NCBI RefSeq assembly: GCF_023684385.1
Contig: NZ_JAGSOJ010000004.1
Coordinates: 558,001 to 622,000, forward strand
DNA: 64,000 bases
Origin: Oceanirhabdus seepicola
GTDB taxonomy: Bacteria > Bacillota > Clostridia > Clostridiales > Clostridiaceae
Reading direction: 5' to 3'
Below, one piece after another: positions 18,902 through 27,977 of the stretch (positions are counted from its first letter, which is position 1; each line of letters begins with the position of its first letter). Below the pieces are notes generated by a model. It searched no databases and was not told the origin of the DNA. It saw nothing but the letters and a program-made list of their open reading frames with translations. The position numbers were made by a program, and so were the translations under genes.

Positions 18902-20539
18902 CTATTTTTCCGAATAAAATCCATCACTCTCGTACCCCAATCGCCATCCTGCAGCTCCTTTAAGCTTGTACTCCTTAATCATCTTTATTCTCCATTGAAA
19001 TGACTCTTCATCTTCAATCCATATCTTATGCTTAAGCTTTGCTGTTCCAGACTTATCATATTTATAGTAAGTTAGAACATTGTGTTTTGAACTATCATCA
19101 TACGATATTGAAATTTCTTCTCCCTCTTTCATTATCGCATCTACATCTTTTTGCCTAACTGTATCCCATCCAACTACAATTTCATTCTTATCTCCAGGAT
19201 TTAAGAATGTTATGAAGTCTTTCTTTATAAACCCTGAACCTTCACCAACCTTAACCTTATACCAACCATTGAAGTAATCTTCTGTCACGAACTGCTCTCC
19301 ATATGTCACTGGCTTTATTACCTTACTTGTTTCATCAGCATTTTCATACAATGTAGCTTTATTTCCATTTACTACTCTGCTAGTTACAATAACTGAATTG
19401 AACTCACTGTCCCCTTCAACAACTGCGAAATCCATTGTGTAGAATGGTATTGCCAAAATCAGCTTATTGTTTGGAACTCCTTTATCTAAAAGAACATCTA
19501 CCCCAAACTTAACCCATGGATATGACGAAACTGCCCCAGCATCTATACTATTAGACGTTCTCTCATCATATGCCATGAACATAAATGCATCTGTATATGG
19601 TTCTAACTCTCTAATATTCATAAAATCAAAATATGGCGATCCATCATAAGGATAAGCTACACAAATCATTATTTCCTTATTGCCAATAGCTTGTTTTAAC
19701 TTCTTTATGAATTCAGTGAATCCATCTCTATTTTCTTCACCTATAGCTTCGAAATCTATTATGATTTTATCGGCTTCAAGATCTTTCAAAGAGTCTGCTA
19801 TCTCTTCTATTATTTTATTCTCTTTATCTTCATTACCAAATAACTCTCCTACACTATCAGTAAAATCCTTAAATAATCCATGAACACTATTATCTCTTAT
19901 AACATGAAATGTAGGTATTAATTCATATCCGTTATTCTTTAGTTTGGTAATATACTCTTGATTTATAACCTTCTTCAAGCTTTCAACTTTACCATCCTTA
20001 TAATTAAAAAAGTATGTTAGAGGGCTGATACCTTGAAGATTTTGATCATTAGCTTTCTTATTTACCATATTTCCCTTATTATTTAGAATACCTTTGTATG
20101 CATCATTATTTATAGCAGCTTCCCATGCTATAAAATCACTTAATTCACTCATGGAGTATTCTTCTGTTTCAAAAGAGAATGAAACCTCTTCTGCTAACCC
20201 CTCCTGATTAATCCCTTTTACTCCTTCTTTTATGAAAAGGGTATAACTTGTACCAAATCTATAGTCTTTTATAGGATAAACTTCAACTGTTTTGTTATCA
20301 ATTATCTTAGTTGTTATTTCTAATTGATTTCCATCTTTTTCTTTTAGTATTACTGTATCCTTATTGATAGATTCCTCTACAAAACTTTCAGAGAATATTA
20401 TTCTCCACACTTTATCAATAGGTACTTTCTTATCATGCTTTATTTCTCTTCCTTGGATTCCATAAACAAGTTGGCTTGTACCCAAAAATACAGCCATACA
20501 AGTTACAAAAACTGTCATCATCCTTATGTATTTCCTCAT
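18902..20539 (-). CDS. GH18-domain protein with Ig-like N-domain and SH3 insertion
   Basis: A 545-residue secreted protein (signal peptide 1-27). Residues about 30-127 resemble a bacterial Ig-like (Big_5 type) domain (FSESFVEESINKDTVILKE). A GH18 barrel covers about 135-545 with YFFNY and IIIDFEAI, where Glu264 sits at the catalytic acid position and Asp262 precedes it; the upstream Asp of DxxDxDxE is replaced. An SH3-like segment (about 385-440, ATLYENADETSKVIKPV then GWYKVKVGEGSGFIKK) is inserted in the barrel. It ends GAAGWRLGYES, as in SleL/YaaH-type enzymes acting on spore cortex or peptidoglycan. No LysM domain is seen. Substrate uncertain. Confidence 0.82.
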   Translation of the reverse strand: MRKYIRMMTVFVTCMAVFLGTSQLVYGIQGREIKHDKKVPIDKVWRIIFSESFVEESINKDTVILKEKDGNQLEITTKIIDNKTVEVYPIKDYRFGTSYTLFIKEGVKGINQEGLAEEVSFSFETEEYSMSELSDFIAWEAAINNDAYKGILNNKGNMVNKKANDQNLQGISPLTYFFNYKDGKVESLKKVINQEYITKLKNNGYELIPTFHVIRDNSVHGLFKDFTDSVGELFGNEDKENKIIEEIADSLKDLEADKIIIDFEAIGEENRDGFTEFIKKLKQAIGNKEIMICVAYPYDGSPYFDFMNIRELEPYTDAFMFMAYDERTSNSIDAGAVSSYPWVKFGVDVLLDKGVPNNKLILAIPFYTMDFAVVEGDSEFNSVIVTSRVVNGNKATLYENADETSKVIKPVTYGEQFVTEDYFNGWYKVKVGEGSGFIKKDFITFLNPGDKNEIVVGWDTVRQKDVDAIMKEGEEISISYDDSSKHNVLTYYKYDKSGTAKLKHKIWIEDEESFQWRIKMIKEYKLKGAAGWRLGYESDGFYSEK

Positions 20540-20625
20540 AAATCCGCACCCCTTTTCTTCAATATTCTTACATTTTAATTATATCATATAATGAATCAAT
20601 CTTCTGTAAATTAATTTTAACAAAA

Positions 20626-20654
20626 TAAACCATCGTAAAAATACGATGGTTTAA
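20626..20654 (-). terminator. Terminator of the MATE gene
   Basis: Stem AAACCATCGTA / TACGATGGTTT with a four-base A loop, three bases past the minus-strand stop. Confidence 0.85.
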
Positions 20655-20656
20655 AC

Positions 20657-22078
20657 TTATGCTGATATTTTATTTTCTCTATTATTCCTCTTAAAGTGTG
20701 CCCTTATCTTATCTATTCCAACCTCTGGTCGTCTCATTAAAAGTATAATGAATAATGATACTAATACAACACCTTTCAATATACTACTCAAGGTTATACT
20801 CCACCAAACTCCTTCAATCCCTAAAATTGTAGTTGATAGAATATATGCTGCTGGAACCCTTGCTCCTGTTAATATCATACTTACAAATGAAGGTATTTTA
20901 GTTTTTCCGAGTCCATTGAAGGCACCTGCTGTTGTTATCTCAACACACATAAATAGTTGCGATAGCCCTAGTATTCTCAAATAAATGGTTCCCATCCTTA
21001 GAGGTTCTTCGCCTGATATAAATAACTTAAATATTGGTTCTGCTGCAAATACTAGAAGGCATGTTACACCAACACCAAAGACAGTTACAATTGAAATAGC
21101 TGAAAAATATCCCTTATATATTCTGTCCCATTTTTTAGCACCATAGTTTTGTCCCACAAAAGCACTTAAAGCTGTCTGAAATCCTCCTGCAGTCATCCAT
21201 GATAGTGACTCAATCTGAGAACCTACCTTTTGTACACCTATTCCAACTGGATCTATACCAGAAATTATTCTTCCTATATACATACTGCAGAAAGTAAAAA
21301 ATCCACTTTGAATAGCAACAGGTATACCTATTTTTAGTATATCCTTCATATATGGGATTTCAATATTTGATAATATATTTACTCCACTAAATAAAGTTTT
21401 TTCCCTTTTATTCGTCTTAATTGCTATTATAAATGCAATAGTAACCACCAACTGTGAAATAATTGTTGCTATGGCAGCCCCTTTGACTCCCATTTCACTG
21501 AAAGGTCCTATACCATAGATCATTAATGGATCTAAAATAAGATTTAATATTATTCCAATGAAATTCATTATTAAAGGAGTTACGCTATCTCCTGACCCAT
21601 TAAATATAGCTGTAAATACTGGATTGATAAAATAAAAAACTAATCCAAATGCGATTATTGTAAGATACTCAACAGCCATATTATTAATAATTTCACTTTC
21701 AATGTTAAAGAATCCTATAAAATTTTCTTTAAATAATAATATTACCCCTGTGTAAAATACCCCAAGTATTATAATCATCTGAATTGCAGTCTTTATATAT
21801 TTTTTAGTATCCTCAAACTTATTCTCTCCTAATGATTGGGAAACCTTAACCTCTGCCCCGATTTTTGCAAGCATAATAAATGCCATTCCAAACCATGAAA
21901 AGAATCCTGCAGTTCCAGCAGCGGAAACCGCTTGTCCAGAGGAATCATAATTACCTAACCAAAACATGTCCATCATATTATAGGCCATCTGCAGTAGCGA
22001 AGTTAACATAATTGGTACTGCAAGTTTAAATAAGCTTCCATATATACTTCCTTGAGTGAGATCCACTCTCTTTTTCAT
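20657..22078 (-). CDS. MATE-family multidrug/toxin exporter
   Basis: A 473-residue protein with about 12 membrane helices in two related halves. It starts GSIYGSLFKLAVPIMLTSLL and has MDMFWLG in helix 2, then repeats the pattern from about residue 240 (ILKIGIPVAIQSGFFTF). These are standard MATE features for cation-driven drug export. A divergent HTH or regulator is not adjacent. The substrate cannot be deduced. Confidence 0.92.
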   Translation of the reverse strand: MKKRVDLTQGSIYGSLFKLAVPIMLTSLLQMAYNMMDMFWLGNYDSSGQAVSAAGTAGFFSWFGMAFIMLAKIGAEVKVSQSLGENKFEDTKKYIKTAIQMIIILGVFYTGVILLFKENFIGFFNIESEIINNMAVEYLTIIAFGLVFYFINPVFTAIFNGSGDSVTPLIMNFIGIILNLILDPLMIYGIGPFSEMGVKGAAIATIISQLVVTIAFIIAIKTNKREKTLFSGVNILSNIEIPYMKDILKIGIPVAIQSGFFTFCSMYIGRIISGIDPVGIGVQKVGSQIESLSWMTAGGFQTALSAFVGQNYGAKKWDRIYKGYFSAISIVTVFGVGVTCLLVFAAEPIFKLFISGEEPLRMGTIYLRILGLSQLFMCVEITTAGAFNGLGKTKIPSFVSMILTGARVPAAYILSTTILGIEGVWWSITLSSILKGVVLVSLFIILLMRRPEVGIDKIRAHFKRNNRENKISA

Positions 22079-22249
22079 AACTCATCCTCCCCTCTTCTAA
22101 TGCTACATAATGAATATTAAGATATATCTTCACATAATATATTTTATTTCATGTGTCTAAAGTTTCGATAATCTAATTTTATGCCGAATCAAAACTATTA
22201 TACACTCATTTAGAAGTAGTAACAAGAGGTAAGTTTTATTAATTATTTA

Positions 22250-23176
22250 TTATTTAATCCACTGAATTATGTCCTTATACACATCATTTCTATTAGTTTC
22301 ATTTAGTATCTCATGTCGCCCCTCTTCATATAACTTTAATGTAATATCTTCTACCCCACTCTCTTTTAATTTATTATAAACCTTCTTAACACCCTTTCCA
22401 GCAGCTCCCACAGGATCTTTATCGCCTGAAATCATAAGTATAGGAATATTTTTCACTGTTTTGTTAAAAGCTTCACTAGAATTTATATATCTAACTCCTG
22501 TAAATAAATCTTCATACCCTTTTACTGTAAATATAAATCCACATAATTCATCAGCTATATACTTATCTACTTCCGCACCTTCCCTACTTAACCAATCAAA
22601 ATCGGTTCTTGTAGGTTTAAATTTCTTATTAAACCCTCCAAATGTAAGTTTATCTATTCTTTCACTTCTATGCATAATTCCATTTTTCTTTTTTTCAACA
22701 CCAACTAAATGTAGTGCTAATTTAGTCATAAATGCATTTGTGTACCCTGTTCCACAAATTATACACTTTGATATTCCCTTTGGATCTCTTGTTAAATAGT
22801 CTCTAACAATGAACGATCCCATACTATGACCAAATAGAATTATTGGTTTATCTGGATATTGTTCAATTATATGTTTAGTTATTAAAACTTCGTCCTCCAC
22901 CAATCTATTCCATCCATTTTCTTCTCCGAAAAATCCTAAATTTCCATCACCCTTAGCTGCTACTCCATGACCTGAATGATCATCTCCAACAACCACATAC
23001 CCTAACTCATTTAACTTTTCCGCAAATTGTTCGTATCTCTTAGCATGCTCAGCTGCACCATGTACAATCTGAAATACCCCTTTGATATTAGCCCTATCAA
23101 TATTGTCATTTACCCACTTATGAATTAAAATTTCACTACCATCTTTTCTTTTTATTTCTTCTCCACTATAAGTCAT
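22250..23176 (-). CDS. Alpha/beta hydrolase, monoacylglycerol-lipase-like
   Basis: A 308-residue cytosolic hydrolase. The oxyanion region FQIVHGAAEHAKRYEQFA and DDHSGHG, nucleophile elbow GHSMGS with Ser118, Asp in SGDKDPVG (about 255) and His in EGRHEILNE (about 287) form the usual triad of lysophospholipase/monoglyceride lipases (Hydrolase_4). It would split acyl glycerols. No signal peptide. It has a GGGG ribosome site before the ATG and is monocistronic. Confidence 0.88.
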   Translation of the reverse strand: MTYSGEEIKRKDGSEILIHKWVNDNIDRANIKGVFQIVHGAAEHAKRYEQFAEKLNELGYVVVGDDHSGHGVAAKGDGNLGFFGEENGWNRLVEDEVLITKHIIEQYPDKPIILFGHSMGSFIVRDYLTRDPKGISKCIICGTGYTNAFMTKLALHLVGVEKKKNGIMHRSERIDKLTFGGFNKKFKPTRTDFDWLSREGAEVDKYIADELCGFIFTVKGYEDLFTGVRYINSSEAFNKTVKNIPILMISGDKDPVGAAGKGVKKVYNKLKESGVEDITLKLYEEGRHEILNETNRNDVYKDIIQWIK

Positions 23177-23327
23177 AATTATCCCCCTTTGTAATTTTTA
23201 CTTACCTTTTACTACCCAATGCATATTCAAATATTTAATATTATTTTACATCTTCCAAGGAATTTTTTCTATATAATTACATTATAATATATAATTAACT
23301 ATTAATATGTGAAATTTTAGGCAATTC

Positions 23328-23355
23328 TTGACTTACATTATATATATTATATAAT
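23328..23355 (+). promoter_or_regulatory. Promoter of the MCP gene
   Basis: TTGACT, 16-base spacer, TATAAT, about 60 bases upstream of the ATG at 23415, which has AGGAGG before it. Confidence 0.6.
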
Positions 23356-23414
23356 CTCATTATAGATTAATTTTTTATATAAAATTATCATATTATCAAC
23401 CTTAGGAGGTATTT

Positions 23415-24923
23415 ATGTCTAATAATCGCAATTTCCATCTAATCGATGTGTTGATTATAGTACTTTTAGTAATAATATTCTCATTAATATCATTACTACC
23501 AATACCCAAGTATATTCCGATAGGCTTGGCAGTTTTTTCTACTTATATTACATTTTATATATTATCAAAGAAAAACATTCAAAAATCAGAAAAGCTTCAA
23601 AGTTATTCACATGAAATTCATAATAATACTAACTCATCTAATAAGGATTTAACTGTAATTTCTCAAAAATTAGCTGATAGTAGTATGGACATTTTTATTT
23701 CTAATAGAGAACTAAGAGAGTTTTCTGATAAAATAAATTCTGCTTCAAAATCAATAATATCGCTTTCTGAAAATGATAATAATTACATACAAACTTTAAT
23801 CAGCTTAATTGAATTAATTAGTTCACAAATAAGTAATATTGTTGATGTTTCTGAAAAGGCAAATAATATTTCTAATAATAGCATTGCTACTCTTACTAGT
23901 GAAAAAGATACCATATCATCTGCAATATCAAATATGGTTGATTTAAAGGAATATTACGATACTTTATTGAACAGTACTGATAATTTAAAGAATCTTTCAT
24001 CTGAGATTTCTAGCATTACTAATTATATCGAAGATGTTGCTAATAAAACTAATTTATTAGCATTAAATGCTCGTATCGAAGCTTCAAGAGCAGGAGAAGC
24101 TGGAAATAGTTTTGCTGTTGTAGCCAATGAAATCAAAAAATTATCTGAACAAACCAAGAATTTTAGCTCTAATATATCAGAATATATTTCTGATATGGAA
24201 AGTGAAATAACTAATTTAAATAATAAATCTTTATCGACTAATGATAAGATATTATGTGCGAAAGAATCAGTTCAAAAGATAGATAGTACATTTTCAACGG
24301 TTGTACAAGCTAATCAAGATCTTCATAAGAGAATTAATGATATACTAGATAGCTCTGATACAATCTCTAATTCATCTGTTGAAATCAAAGATACAATTCA
24401 TGAATTAAGCATTTGTCATACAACAACATTTGGTTCCGTACAAGAAATCGCAGCTGATATTGATTTGCAATGGAATGTTATTCAGACTCTTAATACTATT
24501 ACTGAAAATATATCTAATGTTTCTAATAATTTATTAAACCTTTCAATTGATCAAGATGTATACAATAGACTTGAAGAAATAGGCTTAGATATAATGAATA
24601 ATACTCAAATTGTTAAAACTGAAGACTCCTTAAGAAAATATTGTGATTCTCTTGGTATAAATGAAATATCTTATGCTGATAAGGAAGGATATTTTAAATA
24701 TGTTTCACTTAAAGATGCTTATATGTTGAATATATTTGAGTTGGATTCAAGATACAAAGACTTTATCAATAGTAATGACAACCTTAAGATTTATCCTCTT
24801 ACTAGAAGAACTGATACTGGAGAGTTATATATATTCATGGCCATTAAACGATTAGATGAAGATGGTGTAATATCAGCAGCTATATCCATCACTAATCTTC
24901 TTAAATTAAAAACTAATCAATAA
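23415..24923 (+). CDS. Methyl-accepting chemotaxis protein with C-terminal sensor-like domain
   Basis: A 502-residue chemoreceptor. Two close hydrophobic segments (about 12-28 and 32-50) anchor it without a large outer loop. A long coiled coil follows, with the conserved signalling tip IEDVANKTNLLALNARIEASRAG and FAVVANEIKKLSEQTK at about 210-250. Unlike classical receptors, a folded domain of about 115 residues follows the signalling part (EEIGLDIMNNTQ, YADKEGYFKYVSLKDAYMLN, ending AAISITNLLKL), suggesting cytoplasmic sensing at the C-terminus. No che genes are near. The ligand is unknown. Confidence 0.85.
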   Translation: MSNNRNFHLIDVLIIVLLVIIFSLISLLPIPKYIPIGLAVFSTYITFYILSKKNIQKSEKLQSYSHEIHNNTNSSNKDLTVISQKLADSSMDIFISNRELREFSDKINSASKSIISLSENDNNYIQTLISLIELISSQISNIVDVSEKANNISNNSIATLTSEKDTISSAISNMVDLKEYYDTLLNSTDNLKNLSSEISSITNYIEDVANKTNLLALNARIEASRAGEAGNSFAVVANEIKKLSEQTKNFSSNISEYISDMESEITNLNNKSLSTNDKILCAKESVQKIDSTFSTVVQANQDLHKRINDILDSSDTISNSSVEIKDTIHELSICHTTTFGSVQEIAADIDLQWNVIQTLNTITENISNVSNNLLNLSIDQDVYNRLEEIGLDIMNNTQIVKTEDSLRKYCDSLGINEISYADKEGYFKYVSLKDAYMLNIFELDSRYKDFINSNDNLKIYPLTRRTDTGELYIFMAIKRLDEDGVISAAISITNLLKLKTNQ

Positions 24924-25023
24924 CAGGGGAAGTACTTCCCCTACAACCCCTTCATTTTTCATTCTTAAGAAAATTTTCAATTTCCTTAAGAATGAAAAAT
25001 GCACCTCAAGTATACTTAAGGTG
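24924..25023. repeat. Family B repeat, copy 1: three consecutive palindromes
   Basis: GGGGAAGTACTTCCCC (24926-24941), then TACAACCCCTTC, then a 17-base perfect hairpin with arms 24953-24969 and 24985-25001, then CACCTCAAGTATACTTAAGGTG (25002-25023). The first two blocks recur near 49050 and 53155. It may also end MCP transcription. Confidence 0.75.
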
Positions 25024-25056
25024 TCGCATTAAATAAATTTTATTTGGGAGAACATC

Positions 25057-25107
25057 ATGATTAATTATGGGGTTTTATTAATCATTATTGGTCTGTTGTT
25101 TAACTAA
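25057..25107 (+). CDS. Possible 16-residue hydrophobic peptide
   Basis: MINYGVLLIIIGLLFN, preceded by GGGAG at a good distance. It would be a single short membrane segment. Size and composition resemble tiny membrane or sporulation peptides, but chance is a real possibility. Confidence 0.2.
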   Translation: MINYGVLLIIIGLLFN

Positions 25108-25175
25108 CCAACAATGACATTTTACTACTAAAAAAAACACTCCACAAGGCTTTTTATAAAATATTAATAACTCTT

Positions 25176-25646
25176 TTATATACCGTTCATTTTCTTAATA
25201 ACTTCATCATATTCTCTCTTTATTTTATCAATATCTTTATATGGATAGGAAATTACTTTTTCCTCATTAAGAAGATAATCATCATTCAAAGAAACAATCA
25301 TTATCTTCTTTGTATTAGAACTTAGGTATACTAATACCCCATTTTGATTATTATATCCCTTTCTTAATAAAGTAATATTTCTTTTAAATTCAACATTTTT
25401 ACATATATATTTTTCCTCACCAACAAATATATTTCCCGTAAATTTTGTCTTCTTTAAAAAAGATTTATTTATAGTTCCATCTATTTTTATTATAATTTCA
25501 TCAACTATTTTTTCTTTTGAAATGTCAGCAACTTTACATTCATATAATCTATTCACTTTAGAGGGAATAAGATTAAATATGTATGCAAATAAAAAAACAA
25601 CAATTAACGCAAATATTACTTGAACCCAAATTCCTTTTGTTCTCAT
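25176..25646 (-). CDS. Hypothetical membrane-anchored protein
   Basis: A 156-residue protein with one N-terminal membrane helix (about 7-27) and a basic, beta-rich outer or inner domain (KVNRLYECKVADISKEKIVDE, then GNIFVGEEKYICKNVEFKR). Two Cys residues could pair. I do not recognise a family. It lies 68 bases downstream of the DUF1887 gene on the same strand and may be cotranscribed. GGAG lies before the ATG. Confidence 0.55.
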   Translation of the reverse strand: MRTKGIWVQVIFALIVVFLFAYIFNLIPSKVNRLYECKVADISKEKIVDEIIIKIDGTINKSFLKKTKFTGNIFVGEEKYICKNVEFKRNITLLRKGYNNQNGVLVYLSSNTKKIMIVSLNDDYLLNEEKVISYPYKDIDKIKREYDEVIKKMNGI

Positions 25647-25714
25647 GATGCTCTCCTATTTAATTAATCCTATTATTATTTTATGCTGAGAACTATAAAA
25701 TAGTTTTACTTTTT

Positions 25715-26854
25715 TTATTGTATAACTTCTTTTAATTTTTTCTTAAATTTATAAAAATCCTCATCAAATATTATTAAACTTATTCCCATTTCCTTTGCTC
25801 TATCACTTGTAGTACTTTTATAAGATTCTTTTGTTGCTACCAGTATTTTTTTTACTGTCTTTCCTCCAATTTTTTTAGCATATACTTCTAATTCATTTAA
25901 TGTATCAGAATCATAATGAGCGGTATCTTTACATGATATATAAATAAGATTTGAACTATATGAAGCAAGAACATCTACCTCATTTTTTATATCTTCTTCT
26001 TTTCTATCCCATAAGAAAACCACGCCAGCTTTAGCATCGTCAATAAATCCTAGTTCTTTTATTGCATCATAAGTTAATACCTCTAACCATGTACCAACCT
26101 TTCCTATAAAATCCTTACAAGAATTATTTGAAAATTTAAAGGTTATTCGCTCTTTATTTCTAGAAGATATTTTCCCAAGGGAATTTTTTCTCAATTCTTT
26201 TAAAAACATCATCAATACTGAATATTCTCTATTACTTAGTTTCATTGTCATAAACTGCACTATATTGAGCCTTGCTCTATCCCAGTTTGTAATATCATAA
26301 TTTCTTTTTATTCTTTTAAATATTTCCCATTCTCTTCTATTATTCATAATAAATTTGCTCATATTTATAAATCTTTCATCATCAAATATCTTACTATTCT
26401 CTTCTAAGATTTCTCCACCAGTAATTCCTATAAAATCATGTATATCCATATCAAATTCTGAAATACTCACTTCTTTGTCTTCATCTATAAATAATATAGT
26501 ATCTTCTTTATTATCTATATATACACATTTCAGTCCTAATTCCTGTGCCTTTATATATACCATTAATACAGCTTTGGGTTTATCACCAAATAAGCTGATT
26601 ATTGTATCTTCACTATTAAACTCCTTTAAAACATTTCCCAGGTAATTGTTATTTATCTTTTTTACACATCTTCTACTACAATTTATATGAGAGTAATTAA
26701 TTTTAAAGAATTTACTTATCTGTTCATAGTTCTCATTACTTTCCATATCCTCATCTATTATAAAGATAATATTTTCTGGTTTAAAAAATAACATAGAAAT
26801 TATACTTCCATAGTTTCTATTATTCATAATACATACTAAATTTTTATACCCCAT
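25715..26854 (-). CDS. DUF1887 protein: CARF-like domain plus PD-(D/E)xK nuclease (Card1/Can2-like)
   Basis: A 379-residue protein in two parts. The N-terminal half is Rossmann/CARF-like (NLVCIMNNRNYGSIISMLFF, KPENIIFIIDED, TIISLFGDKPKAVLMVYIKA). A central helical segment follows. The C-terminal nuclease core has GTWLEVLTYDAI (Glu258), NEVDVLA (Asp294) and YISCK (Lys309), i.e. the E...D...xxK arrangement of restriction-like nucleases. DUF1887 includes Card1 and Can2, effectors activated by cyclic oligoadenylate made by type III CRISPR complexes. No cas gene or array is in this window, so it is an orphan copy here. AAAGGAG precedes the ATG. Family call firm; activator inferred. Confidence 0.82.
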   Translation of the reverse strand: MGYKNLVCIMNNRNYGSIISMLFFKPENIIFIIDEDMESNENYEQISKFFKINYSHINCSRRCVKKINNNYLGNVLKEFNSEDTIISLFGDKPKAVLMVYIKAQELGLKCVYIDNKEDTILFIDEDKEVSISEFDMDIHDFIGITGGEILEENSKIFDDERFINMSKFIMNNRREWEIFKRIKRNYDITNWDRARLNIVQFMTMKLSNREYSVLMMFLKELRKNSLGKISSRNKERITFKFSNNSCKDFIGKVGTWLEVLTYDAIKELGFIDDAKAGVVFLWDRKEEDIKNEVDVLASYSSNLIYISCKDTAHYDSDTLNELEVYAKKIGGKTVKKILVATKESYKSTTSDRAKEMGISLIIFDEDFYKFKKKLKEVIQ

Positions 26855-26940
26855 AAATTTACCACTCCTTTATACCATTTTATCACCAAGCAATCTCGTA
26901 TTCATATAATATACTGAACCATTACTTAAGGAGGCAGAAA

Positions 26941-27249
26941 ATGCACTGCTGTTGTTGCGAACACCGACATAAATTTAAATGTAGAACCGGCTGCTGTGAA
27001 GATCACACTCATAAAATAAAAGGTTATACTTGCTGCTCTGATAATGTTTGTTATCATACACACATATTAGAGGGTTGCTGTACTTCAAAAGATGATCATG
27101 CACATCGCTATTGTATAGAAACCAGCCCAGCTATCCCATTACCTTGCGGTGGACATTGTCATTACGTTGATAGTGAAACCAATTGTTATTATGGTCATGT
27201 TCATGATGTATGTTTTGAAATTGAAGACAAAAAAACTGATTTATGTTGA
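26941..27249 (+). CDS. YmaF-like Cys/His-rich protein
   Basis: A 102-residue protein with 18 Cys and 13 His. Repeating units of about 15-20 residues pair HxH with CC or C-x-x-x-C (HCCCCEHRHKFKC, GCCEDHTHKIKG, CYHTHILEGCC, GHCHY, GHVHDVC). The middle part TSPAIPLPCGGHCHYV matches the YmaF family wording (SPAIPLPxGxHxHY), here with Cys replacing neutral residues. It probably binds metal, perhaps as a store or coat component. AGGAGG precedes the ATG, and a terminator follows at once. Function unproven. Confidence 0.72.
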   Translation: MHCCCCEHRHKFKCRTGCCEDHTHKIKGYTCCSDNVCYHTHILEGCCTSKDDHAHRYCIETSPAIPLPCGGHCHYVDSETNCYYGHVHDVCFEIEDKKTDLC

Positions 27250-27269
27250 TCTTTTACTAATAGTACTTC

Positions 27270-27297
27270 AAGCTAGGTTTAAACAACCTAGCTTTCC
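27270..27297 (+). terminator. Terminator after the YmaF-like gene
   Basis: AAGCTAGGTT / AACCTAGCTT around TAAAC. Confidence 0.8.
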
Positions 27298-27383
27298 TTA
27301 CATATAATACCATCATAATGTATATTATTCTTCTATTAAACAGATATTATTCTAAAAGCACACTATATCTGAAAGGAGATATT

Positions 27384-27926
27384 ATGAATAAGGTTCTTAT
27401 TATAATTGATAGTGGATTTGAATTGATTGAGACACTCTCTGTTGTTGATGTATTAAGGGCATTACATATTGAAACTCACCTCTGTTCAATGAATGATAAG
27501 TTGGTAAAGAGTTTTAGAGATGTTAAGATTAACTGTGATATAGTATTTTCTGATGTTAATTCTGAAGATTATTCCTGTATCGTTTTCCCTGGAGGCCCAG
27601 CTGCTGATGAATTGATGAAGAATAAACATCTTCTGAGTTTTACTAAATCTTTCTTTGAAAAAGGTAAACTCGTTGCTGCAATATGCGGTGGTCCACAAAT
27701 TCTATCTTATGCTGATGTTGTTGCAGAAAAGCGCGCTACTTCTCATCCAAAAGTGAAAAATAATATATGTTGTAAAGAATATGTTGATGAACCAGTAGTA
27801 ATTGATGATAATGTAATAACAAGTCAGTCTCCTGTCACTGCTTTAGGTTTTGCATTTGCTATAGCTGAGTCTCTTATTGGAAAAGATGCTTGTAAAGAAG
27901 TTAAAGATAATTTCCTTTTTGAATAA
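27384..27926 (+). CDS. DJ-1/PfpI-family protein
   Basis: A 180-residue protein of the DJ-1/ThiJ branch. Glu13 in SGFELIETL and the nucleophile Cys101 in AAICGGPQIL form the conserved redox-sensitive pair, with FPGGPAADEL upstream and TSQSPVTALGFAFAIAE at the end. Members act as deglycases, chaperones or peptidases and respond to oxidative stress. The start is the ATG at 27384, which has AAGGAGAT upstream; the longer frame from 27318 has no site. Monocistronic. Confidence 0.88.
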   Translation: MNKVLIIIDSGFELIETLSVVDVLRALHIETHLCSMNDKLVKSFRDVKINCDIVFSDVNSEDYSCIVFPGGPAADELMKNKHLLSFTKSFFEKGKLVAAICGGPQILSYADVVAEKRATSHPKVKNNICCKEYVDEPVVIDDNVITSQSPVTALGFAFAIAESLIGKDACKEVKDNFLFE

Positions 27927-27930
27927 ACTA

Positions 27931-27970
27931 AATGGCAATATATCATCTTACTATTGATATATTGCCATTT
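27931..27970. terminator. Bidirectional terminator
   Basis: ATGGCAATATATCA / TTGATATATTGCCAT between the convergent DJ-1 and deacetylase genes. Confidence 0.75.
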
Positions 27971-27977
27971 ATCTCTG

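Noticed and set aside
25715..26854. A CRISPR locus around the CARF nuclease
   Set aside because: No direct-repeat array and no cas-like gene on either side.
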